Source: Pseudoclavibacter sp. AY1H1 (GTDB lineage: Bacteria > Actinomycetota > Actinomycetes > Actinomycetales > Microbacteriaceae). From it: a DNA stretch of 64,000 bases. The stretch lies in contig NZ_PSXX01000001.1 of NCBI RefSeq assembly GCF_002931055.1, positions 434,001-498,000 of the forward strand, written 5' to 3'. A program made the position numbers and the translations under genes. Each line of letters starts with the position of its first letter. Within the stretch, counting starts at the first letter, position 1. The notes under the pieces were generated by a model. The model was not told the DNA's origin. It worked only from the letters and a program-made list of their open reading frames with translations, and did no database searches. This document shows positions 35,820 through 46,879 of the stretch, one piece after another.

Positions 35820-38366
35820 TCAGTCTGTCGCCGGTGTCTCAGGGCTGCTCTCGGCTGACGACGCGTCGGCGGCGGCGTCGGCGTCGGCGAGTGGTGTCGG
35901 GTCTCCGATGCCGCGTCCGATGAGGTCGACGACCTGGTCGAGTGGCGTGCCAGACGCGTCGCGCTTCGCGCCGCCCGTCGGGAGGGCGCGGATCGCACCA
36001 TCACGCGCGTTGCCGAACGGGGCGCCCGGGCCGACCCAGGCGGCGCTGAGGCGTCGCTCCCCGCGCAGGAGCCGCTGGGCCCGGACGCCGCCGGTCGCGC
36101 GCCCCTTCGCCGGGAACTCGCTGAGGCTGGACACCTTCGCCGTGCCCGAGTCGGTGCCCTCGAGGGCGTCCTCGTTTCGCGCGACGCTCGCGACCTCGCA
36201 GATCTCGACGTTGGCCGCCGCGACGACGGAGAACGCGAGGACCACGGCGCCGTCGGAGACTTTCATGCCGGCCATGCCGGCCGCGGAACGGCCCTGCGGA
36301 CGAACGAGCTTCCCCGAGAAGCGCAGCAGCTGCGCGTCATCCGTCACGAAGACCAGCTCATCCTCGTCTGAGGCGAGGGCGGCCCCGACGACCTCGTCCC
36401 CGGCCTTGAGCGTCATGATCTCGAGCTCTCGGTTCTTGCCGAAGTCGATGCCCGTCACCCGCTTGACGACGCCCAGCTTCGTCCCGAGCGCGATCGGCGT
36501 CTCCTGGTCGATGGGCACGAGCGCGACGACCTGCTCCTTGGGGCTCGTGAGCCCGATGAAGTCGTGTGCCTTGACTCCGGCCGAGAGCAGCACCGACCCC
36601 TGGGGGCTGGAGGGGAGGGCCACGACGGGCACGCGGATCAGCCGCCCGAGGTTCGTGACGGCGCCGAGCTCGCCCTGGACCGTCGTGGTGACGTGGGAGC
36701 GCACAGCGTCGTGCTTGCTGCGCCTCGACGGCTGCTGGAGGCGCGCATCCGCGTCAGCCGTGTCGACCCTGAGGAGTCGCCCCGTGGTGGAGAGCAGCAC
36801 CTGGGTGGGCGAGTCCGCGAGCTGCAGCTGCGTGGTCTCGATCGCCTTGCCACGCTTCGGCGGGGTGCCCTGGCCCTCGGTGAGCAGCGTGCGTCGCGGC
36901 GTCGCGAAGCGGTCGCTGGTCTCCTGGAGCTCGGAGCCGACCTGCGCGCGCAGCAGTTTCTCGTCGCCGAGCAGACGCTCGAGCTCGGCGATCTCCTGCT
37001 TGAGCTGGTCGCGCTCCGACTCGAGCTCGATGCGCGAGAACTTCGTGAGGCGGCGTAGGCGCAGCTCCAGGATGTAGTCCGACTGCAGCTCCGAGAGATC
37101 GAAGACGATGCGCAGCCGCTCGCCGGCCGCCGAGGCGTCGTCGCTCGACCGGATGATCTGGATGACCTCGTCGATGTCGAGGATCGCGACGAGGAGGCCC
37201 TCGACGAGGTGCAGGCGCTCGAGCCTCCGCGCGAGCCGGAAGGCGCTTCGCCTGCGCACCACCTGGATGCGGTGGTCGAGGTACACGCGGAGCAGCTCGA
37301 TGAGCCCGAGCGTCTGCGGACCCCCGTTGACCAGCGCCACGTTGTTGATGTGGAACATGTCCTCGAGGGGCGTGTGCCGGTACAGCTGCTCGAGCACGGC
37401 GTCTGGGTCGAATCCGGTCTTGATCTCGATGACGAGGCGCAGGCCGTGCTTGCGGTCGGTGAGGTCGGCGACGTCGCTGATGCCGGCGAGCTTCTTCGCC
37501 TGGACGCCGTCCTTGATCTTCTCGATGACCTTCTCGGGTCCGACCATGTAGGGGAGTTCGGTCACGACGATGCCCGACTTGCGGGCCGTCACCCGTTCCA
37601 CGCTTGCCGTGGCACGCGTCCGGAATGATCCGCGACCTCCCGCGTACGCATCCCTGATGCCGTCGAGGCCGGTGATCCGCGCGCCGGACGGCAGGTCCGG
37701 GCCCGGGATGAACTGCATGATCTCCTCGAGCGTCGCACCGGGGTTCTCGAGCAGGTGCAGCGCCCCCGCGATCACCTCTCCGAGGTTGTGCGGCGCCATG
37801 TTCGTGGCCATGCCCACCGCGATGCCACTCGCTCCGTTGACGAGGAGATGCGGCCAGGCAGCAGGAAGCACTTCGGGCTGCGTGGTCGAGTTGTCGTAGT
37901 TCGGCACGAAGTCGACGACGTCCTCGTCGAGCTCCGCGGTGAGCGCCAGAGCGGCGGCATCGAGGCGAGCCTCCGTGTAGCGCGGGGCTGCCGGGCCGTC
38001 ATCGAGCGATCCGAAGTTGCCGTGCCCATCGATCGTCGGCACGCGCTGCACGAAGCCCTGGGCCATGCGCACGAGCGCATCGTAGATGGCGGTGTCGCCG
38101 TGGGGGTGGAGGCGTCCCATGACCTCGCCCACGACGCGCGCCGACTTGACGTGCCCCCGGTCGGGTCGGAGCCCCATCTCGGCCATCTGGTAGAGGATGC
38201 GCCGCTGGACCGGCTTCAGGCCGTCGCGCGCGTCCGGGAGCGCTCTCGCGTAGATGACCGAGTACGCGTACTCGAGGAAAGAGGACTGCATCTCTGTCGA
38301 GACGTCGATGTCCTCGATGCGCTGCTCGCTCATCGAAGCGGAGTCGTCGTTGCGTGTTGTACTCAT
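35820..38366 (-). CDS. parC: DNA topoisomerase IV subunit A
   Basis: DNA breakage-reunion subunit. 848 aa: N-terminal winged-helix core with ARALPDARDGLKPVQRRILY, the quinolone-region motif HPHGDTAIYDALVRMAQ (Thr where Ser or Ala is common), the DNA-linking Tyr in APRYTEARL, a coiled-coil (about 440-490), and six-bladed C-terminal repeats ending in an acidic, Ala/Asp-rich tail. AGGTGA precedes the ATG at 38366. No GyrA box was recognised, consistent with a topoisomerase IV rather than gyrase. Confidence 0.92.
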   Translation of the reverse strand: MSTTRNDDSASMSEQRIEDIDVSTEMQSSFLEYAYSVIYARALPDARDGLKPVQRRILYQMAEMGLRPDRGHVKSARVVGEVMGRLHPHGDTAIYDALVRMAQGFVQRVPTIDGHGNFGSLDDGPAAPRYTEARLDAAALALTAELDEDVVDFVPNYDNSTTQPEVLPAAWPHLLVNGASGIAVGMATNMAPHNLGEVIAGALHLLENPGATLEEIMQFIPGPDLPSGARITGLDGIRDAYAGGRGSFRTRATASVERVTARKSGIVVTELPYMVGPEKVIEKIKDGVQAKKLAGISDVADLTDRKHGLRLVIEIKTGFDPDAVLEQLYRHTPLEDMFHINNVALVNGGPQTLGLIELLRVYLDHRIQVVRRRSAFRLARRLERLHLVEGLLVAILDIDEVIQIIRSSDDASAAGERLRIVFDLSELQSDYILELRLRRLTKFSRIELESERDQLKQEIAELERLLGDEKLLRAQVGSELQETSDRFATPRRTLLTEGQGTPPKRGKAIETTQLQLADSPTQVLLSTTGRLLRVDTADADARLQQPSRRSKHDAVRSHVTTTVQGELGAVTNLGRLIRVPVVALPSSPQGSVLLSAGVKAHDFIGLTSPKEQVVALVPIDQETPIALGTKLGVVKRVTGIDFGKNRELEIMTLKAGDEVVGAALASDEDELVFVTDDAQLLRFSGKLVRPQGRSAAGMAGMKVSDGAVVLAFSVVAAANVEICEVASVARNEDALEGTDSGTAKVSSLSEFPAKGRATGGVRAQRLLRGERRLSAAWVGPGAPFGNARDGAIRALPTGGAKRDASGTPLDQVVDLIGRGIGDPTPLADADAAADASSAESSPETPATD

Positions 38367-38417
38367 GTCACCTGTCGGGAGGGTCGTGCTCGGCGCCCCT
38401 GTGGGAGACTGGGACGG

Positions 38418-39566
38418 ATGTCGTCCATGCTATTCAGCGCGGCGAGCGGTCGCCCGACGCTCTCCGACGTGTTGCCGAATTCGCTCGCTTCTCTGCGGGG
38501 TGAGACCGGGTCCCTCGGGCTGCCGGAGACCCGCTCGGTCGTGGTCATGCTCGTCGACGGGCTCGGAGCCTCGATGCTCCGCGCCCGCACGGGGCACGCC
38601 AGGCGCCTCACGGCGGACTGGCGCAAGAAGGACACCGCCTTCTCGTTCCCGTCGACCACCGTCGCGGGGATCACCTCGCTCACGACGGCGACTCGAGCTG
38701 GTGAGCACGGGCTGCTCGGCTACTCCCTCTTCGACCGGGCTGCTGGGGTCATCCGCAACCAGCTCTCGGGCTGGGGGGACGGGATGGACCCCGCAACCTG
38801 GCAGCTGCGCCGCACGATCTTCGAGGAGCTGCGTGACGGGGGCTCCGATGTGCAGAGCATCGTCGTGGGGATGCCGCAGTACCGCGACTCCGGCCTCACG
38901 CACGCCTCCCTCCGTGGTGCCCTCTACCTTGAGGGCGGCACGATGCAGGAGCGGGTCGAGGTCACGCTGCGGGCACTCGACGACCACCCTCGCGCGCTCA
39001 TCTACCTGTACAACGCGGAGCTCGACCAGGCGGGGCACGCCCATGGCTGGGAGTCGGACGCCTGGCTGGCACGCCTGGAGGAGCTCGACGCGGCCTTCGA
39101 CGGACTCGCCAGGGGAGTGGATGCCGGCACCGGCATCCTCGTCACTGCCGACCACGGCATGATCGACATCCCCAGGCATCGCCAGATTGATGTCGACGAC
39201 GACGACCCGCTCTTCGACGGCGTGCTCGCCATGGCGGGCGAGCCACGGCTTCGCCACCTCTACCTCGAGCCGGGAGCACCGGCGGAGGCCGCGGGAGACC
39301 TGCGCGACAGGTGGATCGCATCCCAGGGTGCGCGCGCCACGATCGTCACGCGGCAGGAGGCGGTCTCCGACGGGTGGTACGGACCGAATGTCGACCCCGT
39401 CGCTGCAGAGCGCATCGGCGATGTCGTCGTCGCGGCGACGAAGGGAGTCACGTTCTACGCCGCTTCGATGCAGTCAGGTGCAAGGCTCGTCGTCGGCCAG
39501 CATGGATCGATCACCCCGGAAGAGACGATCGTCCCGCTCATCCGCGCGGGGGCCTTCACGCGCTGA
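38418..39566 (+). CDS. alkaline-phosphatase-superfamily phosphodiesterase/nucleotide pyrophosphatase
   Basis: 382 aa, cytoplasmic (no signal peptide). Two-metal ligands of the family are in place: VDGLG (Asp), FPSTTVAG with the nucleophile Thr, the Asp and His in NAELDQAGHAHGWES, TADHGM (Asp-His) and VGQHGS (His). Similar actinobacterial proteins sit between parC and sepH. The ATG at 38418 is the first in-frame start after parC's divergent promoter region; the ribosome site is weak. Substrate unknown. Confidence 0.88.
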   Translation: MSSMLFSAASGRPTLSDVLPNSLASLRGETGSLGLPETRSVVVMLVDGLGASMLRARTGHARRLTADWRKKDTAFSFPSTTVAGITSLTTATRAGEHGLLGYSLFDRAAGVIRNQLSGWGDGMDPATWQLRRTIFEELRDGGSDVQSIVVGMPQYRDSGLTHASLRGALYLEGGTMQERVEVTLRALDDHPRALIYLYNAELDQAGHAHGWESDAWLARLEELDAAFDGLARGVDAGTGILVTADHGMIDIPRHRQIDVDDDDPLFDGVLAMAGEPRLRHLYLEPGAPAEAAGDLRDRWIASQGARATIVTRQEAVSDGWYGPNVDPVAAERIGDVVVAATKGVTFYAASMQSGARLVVGQHGSITPEETIVPLIRAGAFTR

Positions 39567-39575
39567 GACGCGCCG

Positions 39576-40676
39576 CTACTCGTCGCTGCGGGTCCCGAAG
39601 ACGATCTCGTCCCAGCTCGGCATCGCGGCGCGCCCAGTGCGCTTCGACGAGTGCTTCGACGGTGCGGGTTCGTGCGCCTCGTGCTTGGGGTCATCGAGTC
39701 CGTCGAGCGGGACGTCGACTGCCCGCACACCACCTGAGCCGAGATCGCTCGGCTCGATGGTCTCCGTCTCGAAGCTGTCCTCGTCCCGAACTCGGGGAGT
39801 GAAGAGCTTGACGGGCGTCTGCTCGGACGCTGTCGAGTGAGCATCGTCGCTCTCGCGCCCTGAGTCCTGATCATCGCCGTCCTCGGCGTCGTCCTCGAAG
39901 GACTGCGGGACGCGCTCCCCGCGACGTCGCCGGAGGGCCTCGAGGAGATCCGCCGTCTCGTGGTGCTGCTGCTCGGTCGCTCGCTCGAGCCGTGACGCCG
40001 CGGCACCGATCCACGAGACCGGCTCCTTGCTCACCGGCTCCACGGAGGGTGCCGGTGAGGCTTCACGCTGCGGGGACTCCATGACGGCGCGGAGCCGGGG
40101 GCTGCCGAGCGACGCGGGCTCGCCCTGCTGCGAGAGCATCGTCGCCGTCGGGTTCAGAGGGGTGAGCGCCTGCGTCTTCGGCTCGAAGCCCCACAGCGCT
40201 TCTCGCGAGATCTCGTCCACGGCGAACGACAGGCCGATTCTCCAGCCCTCTTCGTCGTCCTTCCAGGCATCCCAAATCACCGCGGCCGCCGAGGACGCCT
40301 CGAGGCGGTCGTCGATGACCTCGCCGAAGCTCGTGCCGTCCTGGCCGAGGGGGTCGGTGTCGGTCTTCAGCCGGACGGTGACCGCGCGCGCCTGGCGCAC
40401 GAGGTAGTCGCGCTCGGCGCGAACCGGTCCCTCGAAGCGGACCACGTCCTCACGGGCTGCCCCAGTGAGCTCGATGACCTCGTCGATCGTCTTCCCGGCG
40501 CGGATGAGCTGCTGGATGGCCCGCGGAGGCACCTTCGGCGCGTCGACGCGAGTGGAGATGCGCGGGCGCAGCGCGTCGCGGAGCGCTTCGTCGATCACGA
40601 CGCGGAAGCGCTGGCCGTCATCTCCGGACACGACGAGGGCACCTTCATCCAGGTCGATGAATCTGAGCTCATGCAT
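39576..40676 (-). CDS. sepH: septation protein SepH (DUF3071)
   Basis: Actinobacterial cell-division protein that stimulates FtsZ assembly. 366 aa: N-terminal DUF3071 domain (MHELRFIDLDEGALVV to about residue 170) including a helix-turn-helix-like segment (IQQLIRAGKTIDEVIELTG) and the RAERDYLVRQARAV and LWGFEP signatures, followed by a disordered acidic/basic C-terminus (about 190-340) and a conserved tail AMPSWDEIVFG. AGGAG precedes the ATG at 40676. Convergent with the phosphodiesterase gene with 9 bases between stops. Confidence 0.92.
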   Translation of the reverse strand: MHELRFIDLDEGALVVSGDDGQRFRVVIDEALRDALRPRISTRVDAPKVPPRAIQQLIRAGKTIDEVIELTGAAREDVVRFEGPVRAERDYLVRQARAVTVRLKTDTDPLGQDGTSFGEVIDDRLEASSAAAVIWDAWKDDEEGWRIGLSFAVDEISREALWGFEPKTQALTPLNPTATMLSQQGEPASLGSPRLRAVMESPQREASPAPSVEPVSKEPVSWIGAAASRLERATEQQHHETADLLEALRRRRGERVPQSFEDDAEDGDDQDSGRESDDAHSTASEQTPVKLFTPRVRDEDSFETETIEPSDLGSGGVRAVDVPLDGLDDPKHEAHEPAPSKHSSKRTGRAAMPSWDEIVFGTRSDE

Positions 40677-40814
40677 GCTCGTACTCCTTGGCGTTGCCGA
40701 TTCCTGCGCCACAGCATCACACGTGACGAGGGCGGAATCGGGGAGCCCCGGGGCGCGCCGTCCAACTCAGGCGAGTATTCGATCTCGCTCCGCGCGAACA
40801 CTGCTCACTTCGGT

Positions 40815-40843
40815 TTGAGTTTCACCCCTGAGTCGTGCACAAT
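40815..40843 (+). promoter_or_regulatory. sigma-70-like promoter of the DUF4193 gene
   Basis: TTGAGT (40815-40820), 17-base spacer, CACAAT (40838-40843). The 5' leader then holds a small GGGGG-AGTT-CCCCC hairpin (40854-40867) before the ATG at 40891. Confidence 0.6.
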
Positions 40844-40890
40844 TGCCGCGCCTGGGGGAGTTCCCCCCCATTGAAGAGATTTGGATAGGT

Positions 40891-41187
40891 ATGGCGACCG
40901 ACTACGACGCACCTCGCAAGACCGACGATGACGCAGAGTCCATCGAGGCGCTGAAGGAGCGAGTGCCGGATCGTCTCTCCGGCAGCGTTGACGCCGAAGA
41001 TGCGGACAACCCCGGCAGCTTCGACCTCTCTGCAGCAGACCTCGCAGACGTTGAACTCGAGACCGTGGTGATCCCGCCGCAGGCCGACGAGTTCACCTGC
41101 GTCGAGTGCTTCCTCGTCAAGCACCGCTCGCAGCTCGAGAAGAGCTCGGCCCTCGGGCCGATCTGCCACGACTGCGCAACCGCCTGA
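40891..41187 (+). CDS. DUF4193 protein with Cys4 zinc-binding motif
   Basis: 98 aa, acidic N-terminal half (DRLSGSVDAEDADNPGSFDL) and a C-terminal FTCVECFLVKHRSQL...GPICHDCATA that can form a CxxC/CxxC zinc site. Typical actinobacterial DUF4193; neighbours of dut and DUF3093 across the phylum. Strong promoter and a strong terminator suggest high expression. Function unknown; zinc binding is inferred from the four Cys. Confidence 0.9.
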   Translation: MATDYDAPRKTDDDAESIEALKERVPDRLSGSVDAEDADNPGSFDLSAADLADVELETVVIPPQADEFTCVECFLVKHRSQLEKSSALGPICHDCATA

Positions 41188-41202
41188 TCGAAGGCAGAGC
41201 AC

Positions 41203-41242
41203 ACGACCGAAGCCGCATCCTCAGGGATGCGGCTTCGGTCGT
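41203..41242 (+). terminator. strong terminator after the DUF4193 gene
   Basis: 18-bp perfect stem (41203-41220 with 41225-41242), loop TCAG. Confidence 0.88.
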
Positions 41243-41300
41243 CTGTCGGTGAGACAGGGGAACGCGGCTCAGGGTCGAGCGACGGGCGCGTCCCGCTGCA

Positions 41301-41765
41301 TCAGCTCGTCTGACGCCTGTTCACGGCCCGAGCCTCGGTGATGGCAGCCGCGAGCTCGGTGGGCCGACGCGTCGAGATGAGCCAGTAGGGGACCGGGTCC
41401 GCGTCGTCGGTGATCTCGATCGTGAGCGAGGTCGGGATCCAGCCGCGGATGCACAGCCAGGCACGCAGGTCCAGCTGGGGGCCCGCGGCGAGACGAGCAC
41501 GCTCACGGGTCGTGTGGGGGAGGCACTGCCCGGTGAAGCTCAGTGGCACGTGGGCGCCCGCGACCCGGACCTGGGTCGCCGTGACCTCGATGATGGGCGA
41601 GTAGGCGAGGACGAGCGTGAGGAACGCGGCGTAGAGCGTCACTGCGATGGCCGCGCCGATCCAGAAGTTGATCGGCGTGAACACGAGGATGACGGCGGGC
41701 ACCATGAGGAAGCCGACGGCGTACACCCACGCGGCTGGCCACAAGCGCTCGTGGAAGACAGGCAT
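41301..41765 (-). CDS. DUF3093 membrane protein
   Basis: 154 aa. Two N-terminal hydrophobic helices (about 9-30 and 33-56: AWVYAVGFLMVPAVILVFTP, then IGAAIAVTLYAAFLTLVLAY) and a soluble C-terminal domain with LRAWLCIRGWIPTSLTIEIT and PVPYWLISTRRPTELAAAI, the DUF3093 signature. Conserved between DUF4193 and dut in actinobacteria. Function unknown. Divergent from dut. Confidence 0.88.
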   Translation of the reverse strand: MPVFHERLWPAAWVYAVGFLMVPAVILVFTPINFWIGAAIAVTLYAAFLTLVLAYSPIIEVTATQVRVAGAHVPLSFTGQCLPHTTRERARLAAGPQLDLRAWLCIRGWIPTSLTIEITDDADPVPYWLISTRRPTELAAAITEARAVNRRQTS

Positions 41766-41828
41766 GGAGATATTGCATCACGCTTTGTCGTGCGCCGCTG
41801 TCAGATCACGATCCGGTCACGCCTCGGC

Positions 41829-41834
41829 TAGGCT
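41829..41834 (+). promoter_or_regulatory. -10 box TAGGCT, leaderless promoter of dut
   Basis: TAGGCT, 6 bases, GTG at 41841; no Shine-Dalgarno. Confidence 0.55.
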
Positions 41835-41840
41835 CGTACG

Positions 41841-42302
41841 GTGAGCATTGCCATAGATGTGCCCGTCTCGGGCGTCCTCCCCACGTTCGCCCAGCCAGGC
41901 GACGCCGGGGCCGACCTGATCGCGACCGAATCCGTCACTCTCGCCCCCGGCCAGCGCGCCGTCGTGGGCACGGGGGTTCGACTCGAGCTTCCGGCGGGAA
42001 CCGTCGGCTTCGTGATGCCGCGCTCGGGGCTGGCGGCGAAGCACGGCATAACGCTCGTCAACGCGCCTGGCACCATCGACTCCGGCTATCGGGGTGAGGT
42101 GAAGGTGATCATGCTCAACACCGATTCGTCCGAGAGCTACGCCATCGCGGCAGGCGACCGGATCGCGCAGCTCGTGGTCATGCAGCTCGCGCCAGTGCGT
42201 TTCATCCAGACCGAGCAGCTCTCCGCCTCGCAGCGTGGAGAGGGCGGCTTCGGCTCCACCGGCTATTCGTCTGACCAGGAGGCACCCAATGGGACTGTTT
42301 GA
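41841..42302 (+). CDS. dut: deoxyuridine 5'-triphosphate nucleotidohydrolase
   Basis: Trimeric dUTPase that keeps uracil out of DNA and makes dUMP for thymidylate synthesis. 153 aa with the five motifs: PGDAGADL, PRSGLAAKHG, NAPGTIDSGYRGEV, GDRIAQLVV and the C-terminal RGEGGFGSTG loop that closes over substrate. GTG start at 41841, predicted leaderless. The following DUF3710 gene starts 14 bases inside its 3' end. Confidence 0.96.
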   Translation: MSIAIDVPVSGVLPTFAQPGDAGADLIATESVTLAPGQRAVVGTGVRLELPAGTVGFVMPRSGLAAKHGITLVNAPGTIDSGYRGEVKVIMLNTDSSESYAIAAGDRIAQLVVMQLAPVRFIQTEQLSASQRGEGGFGSTGYSSDQEAPNGTV

Positions 42303-43044
42303 TTTCCTCAAGAAGGAAGAAGAGAAGCCTGAGAAGGCCGACAAGCTCACCGTCGACGATGACGGCATCGACGAGGAAGAACTCGACGACGCGGTTGAGC
42401 TCGAAGACGACGAGGACATGGACGCGAAGTCCGCGCCTGACGATCGCGAGACCCGCGGGCCCTTCGATATCTCCGAGGCGAGCCCCGCGAAGCGCTACGT
42501 GGACCTGGGGGCGCTGCGCATCCCGGCGCGCGAAGGACTCGGGCTCCGGCTCGAGGTCGAGGAGAAGACGAAGCGACTCGTCGCCGTCGCCCTCGACTAC
42601 AAGGAGTCGACCATGCAGATCCAGGCGTTCGCAGCGCCACGGTCCACCGGCCTCTGGCACTCGATCATGGCCCAGCTCGCCGAGCAGGTCCGCAAGCAGG
42701 GCGGAACGGCGGAAGAGGTGGAGGGCATCCTCGGCCCCGTCCTCGACACGAAGATCCCGGTCGTCATCAAGGGTGCTGCGTCGAACCAGACCAGGTCCGC
42801 GCGCTTCTTCGGTGTCGATGGTCCTCGCTGGTTCCTCCGAGGCGTCCTGACGGGCAAGGCGTTGCGCGACGAGGCCACCCGCGTCGAGCTCGTCGAGCTG
42901 TTCAGGAGTGTCGTCGTCGTCCGCGGTGATGCCCCGCTGCCGCCACGTGAGCTCCTGACGCTCGTCGTCCCGAAGGCCATGGCCGACCCGACGTCGAAGA
43001 CGGCAACCGAGGACGCCGCATCCGGGGAGGCAGAGCAGGCATGA
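42289..43044 (+). CDS. DUF3710 protein
   Basis: 251 aa. Short N-terminus MGLFDFLKKEEEKPEKA, an acidic stretch (about 20-55), then the conserved domain from RYVDLGALRIPAREGLGLRL through GTAEEVEGILGPVL and RFFGVDGPRWFLRGVLTG to the hydrophobic strands near 215-235. Start overlaps dut, a coupled operon. Function unknown; conserved with dut and DUF3159 in actinobacteria. Confidence 0.88.
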   Translation: MGLFDFLKKEEEKPEKADKLTVDDDGIDEEELDDAVELEDDEDMDAKSAPDDRETRGPFDISEASPAKRYVDLGALRIPAREGLGLRLEVEEKTKRLVAVALDYKESTMQIQAFAAPRSTGLWHSIMAQLAEQVRKQGGTAEEVEGILGPVLDTKIPVVIKGAASNQTRSARFFGVDGPRWFLRGVLTGKALRDEATRVELVELFRSVVVVRGDAPLPPRELLTLVVPKAMADPTSKTATEDAASGEAEQA

Positions 43045-43790
43045 CGCTGCCCGAGGACGAACGGCCCGAGCAGGCAGAGCCCTCCGCCGACGCGCCCAAC
43101 AGGCGCAAGCTGGAAGACGCCGCGAAGTCGTCGTCGCTCGGCAGGCTCACGGAGGGCGGCATCTCCGGCGCGTCGCTCCTGGCTGCCATGGGCGGTGTTC
43201 GCGGCCTGGTCGAGACACTGCTTCCAGGCATCGTGTTCCTCGTGCTGTTCACCCTCGGCACCGAGTTGTGGATCGCCGTCCTCGCGCCGGCGGTCCTCGG
43301 TCTCCTCTTCATCGTGGTCCGCGCAGTGCAGAAGGAGCCCGTCGTTCCCGCGATCTCGGGCCTCGTCGCGCTCCTGATCTCCGGCATCCTCGCGATGACG
43401 ACGGGCAGGGGCGAGAACTTCTACCTCGTCGGGTTCTACACCAACGCCGCCTACGGTGCGGCTCTGCTCGTCTCGGTCCTCGTCCGCTGGCCCGTCATCG
43501 GTCTGGTCACGGGGCTCATCACCGGGCAGGGGTCGAGCTGGCGCCAGGACCGCGCGATGCTGCGGTGGATGTCCGTCATCACGCTCGTGTGGGTCGGCTT
43601 CTTCGCGCTTCGACTCGTCGTGCAGCTGCCGCTCTACTTCGCCGGCAACGTCGAGGCGCTCGGCCTCGCCCGGCTGCTCATGGGCACCCCCATGTATGCC
43701 GTCGTCCTGGTCGTGACGGTGCTCTTCGTCCGGGCGCTCCTGAGTGCGTCCCGGTCGGGAGAGCAGAGTGAACCAGGTAAAGTATCTTGA
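43041..43790 (+). CDS. DUF3159 membrane protein
   Basis: 249 aa, five to six hydrophobic helices starting near residue 60 (GIVFLVLFTLGTELWIAVLA and following), with motifs GENFYLVGFYTNAAYG and WRQDRAMLRWMSVIT typical of DUF3159. Overlaps DUF3710 by ATGA. Its stop lies inside the palindrome that precedes the aconitase gene. Function unknown. Confidence 0.88.
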   Translation: MTLPEDERPEQAEPSADAPNRRKLEDAAKSSSLGRLTEGGISGASLLAAMGGVRGLVETLLPGIVFLVLFTLGTELWIAVLAPAVLGLLFIVVRAVQKEPVVPAISGLVALLISGILAMTTGRGENFYLVGFYTNAAYGAALLVSVLVRWPVIGLVTGLITGQGSSWRQDRAMLRWMSVITLVWVGFFALRLVVQLPLYFAGNVEALGLARLLMGTPMYAVVLVVTVLFVRALLSASRSGEQSEPGKVS

Positions 43791-43800
43791 TGTCAAGATA
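43783..43800. promoter_or_regulatory. palindromic operator TATCTTGATGTCAAGATA upstream of aconitase
   Basis: Perfect 8-bp arms around a TG centre. The size and sequence resemble MarR-family operators; TamR, a MarR-family protein that senses citrate-type ligands, controls aconitase in Streptomyces (recalled knowledge, exact site not checked). It lies about 110 bases before the acnA start. Confidence 0.65.
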
Positions 43801-43909
43801 AAAGCGTCTCGATCAACTCAGGATCACCTTCGAGGCAAGCCACGGCGAGACGCGAGATGATTGCTGGGCGCGGGCCGCGCACCCAGAGTTGCAAAGAAGG
43901 AGCCGAGAC

Positions 43910-46726
<2,817 letters not shown>

Positions 46727-46742
46727 CGGGCGCAGCGCAGAA

Positions 46743-46776
46743 CCGAAGGGCGGAGCCGAGAGGCTCCGCCCTTCGG
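46743..46776 (+). terminator. hairpin terminator after acnA
   Basis: 15-bp perfect stem (46743-46757 with 46762-46776), loop GAGA. Confidence 0.85.
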
Positions 46777-46879
46777 CGTCGTACACGATTCGCGCCCTCA
46801 CTCGCTGAGTACGGGCGCTGTGCGCGTGCATCTCCGGTCGATACCGTTGGAGCGATTTCCCACGACGAAGGAGTTCCGC

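Noticed and set aside
33809-36004. 731-codon open frame antisense to parE
   Set aside because: Overlaps the well-conserved parE completely; composition is typical of antisense shadows.
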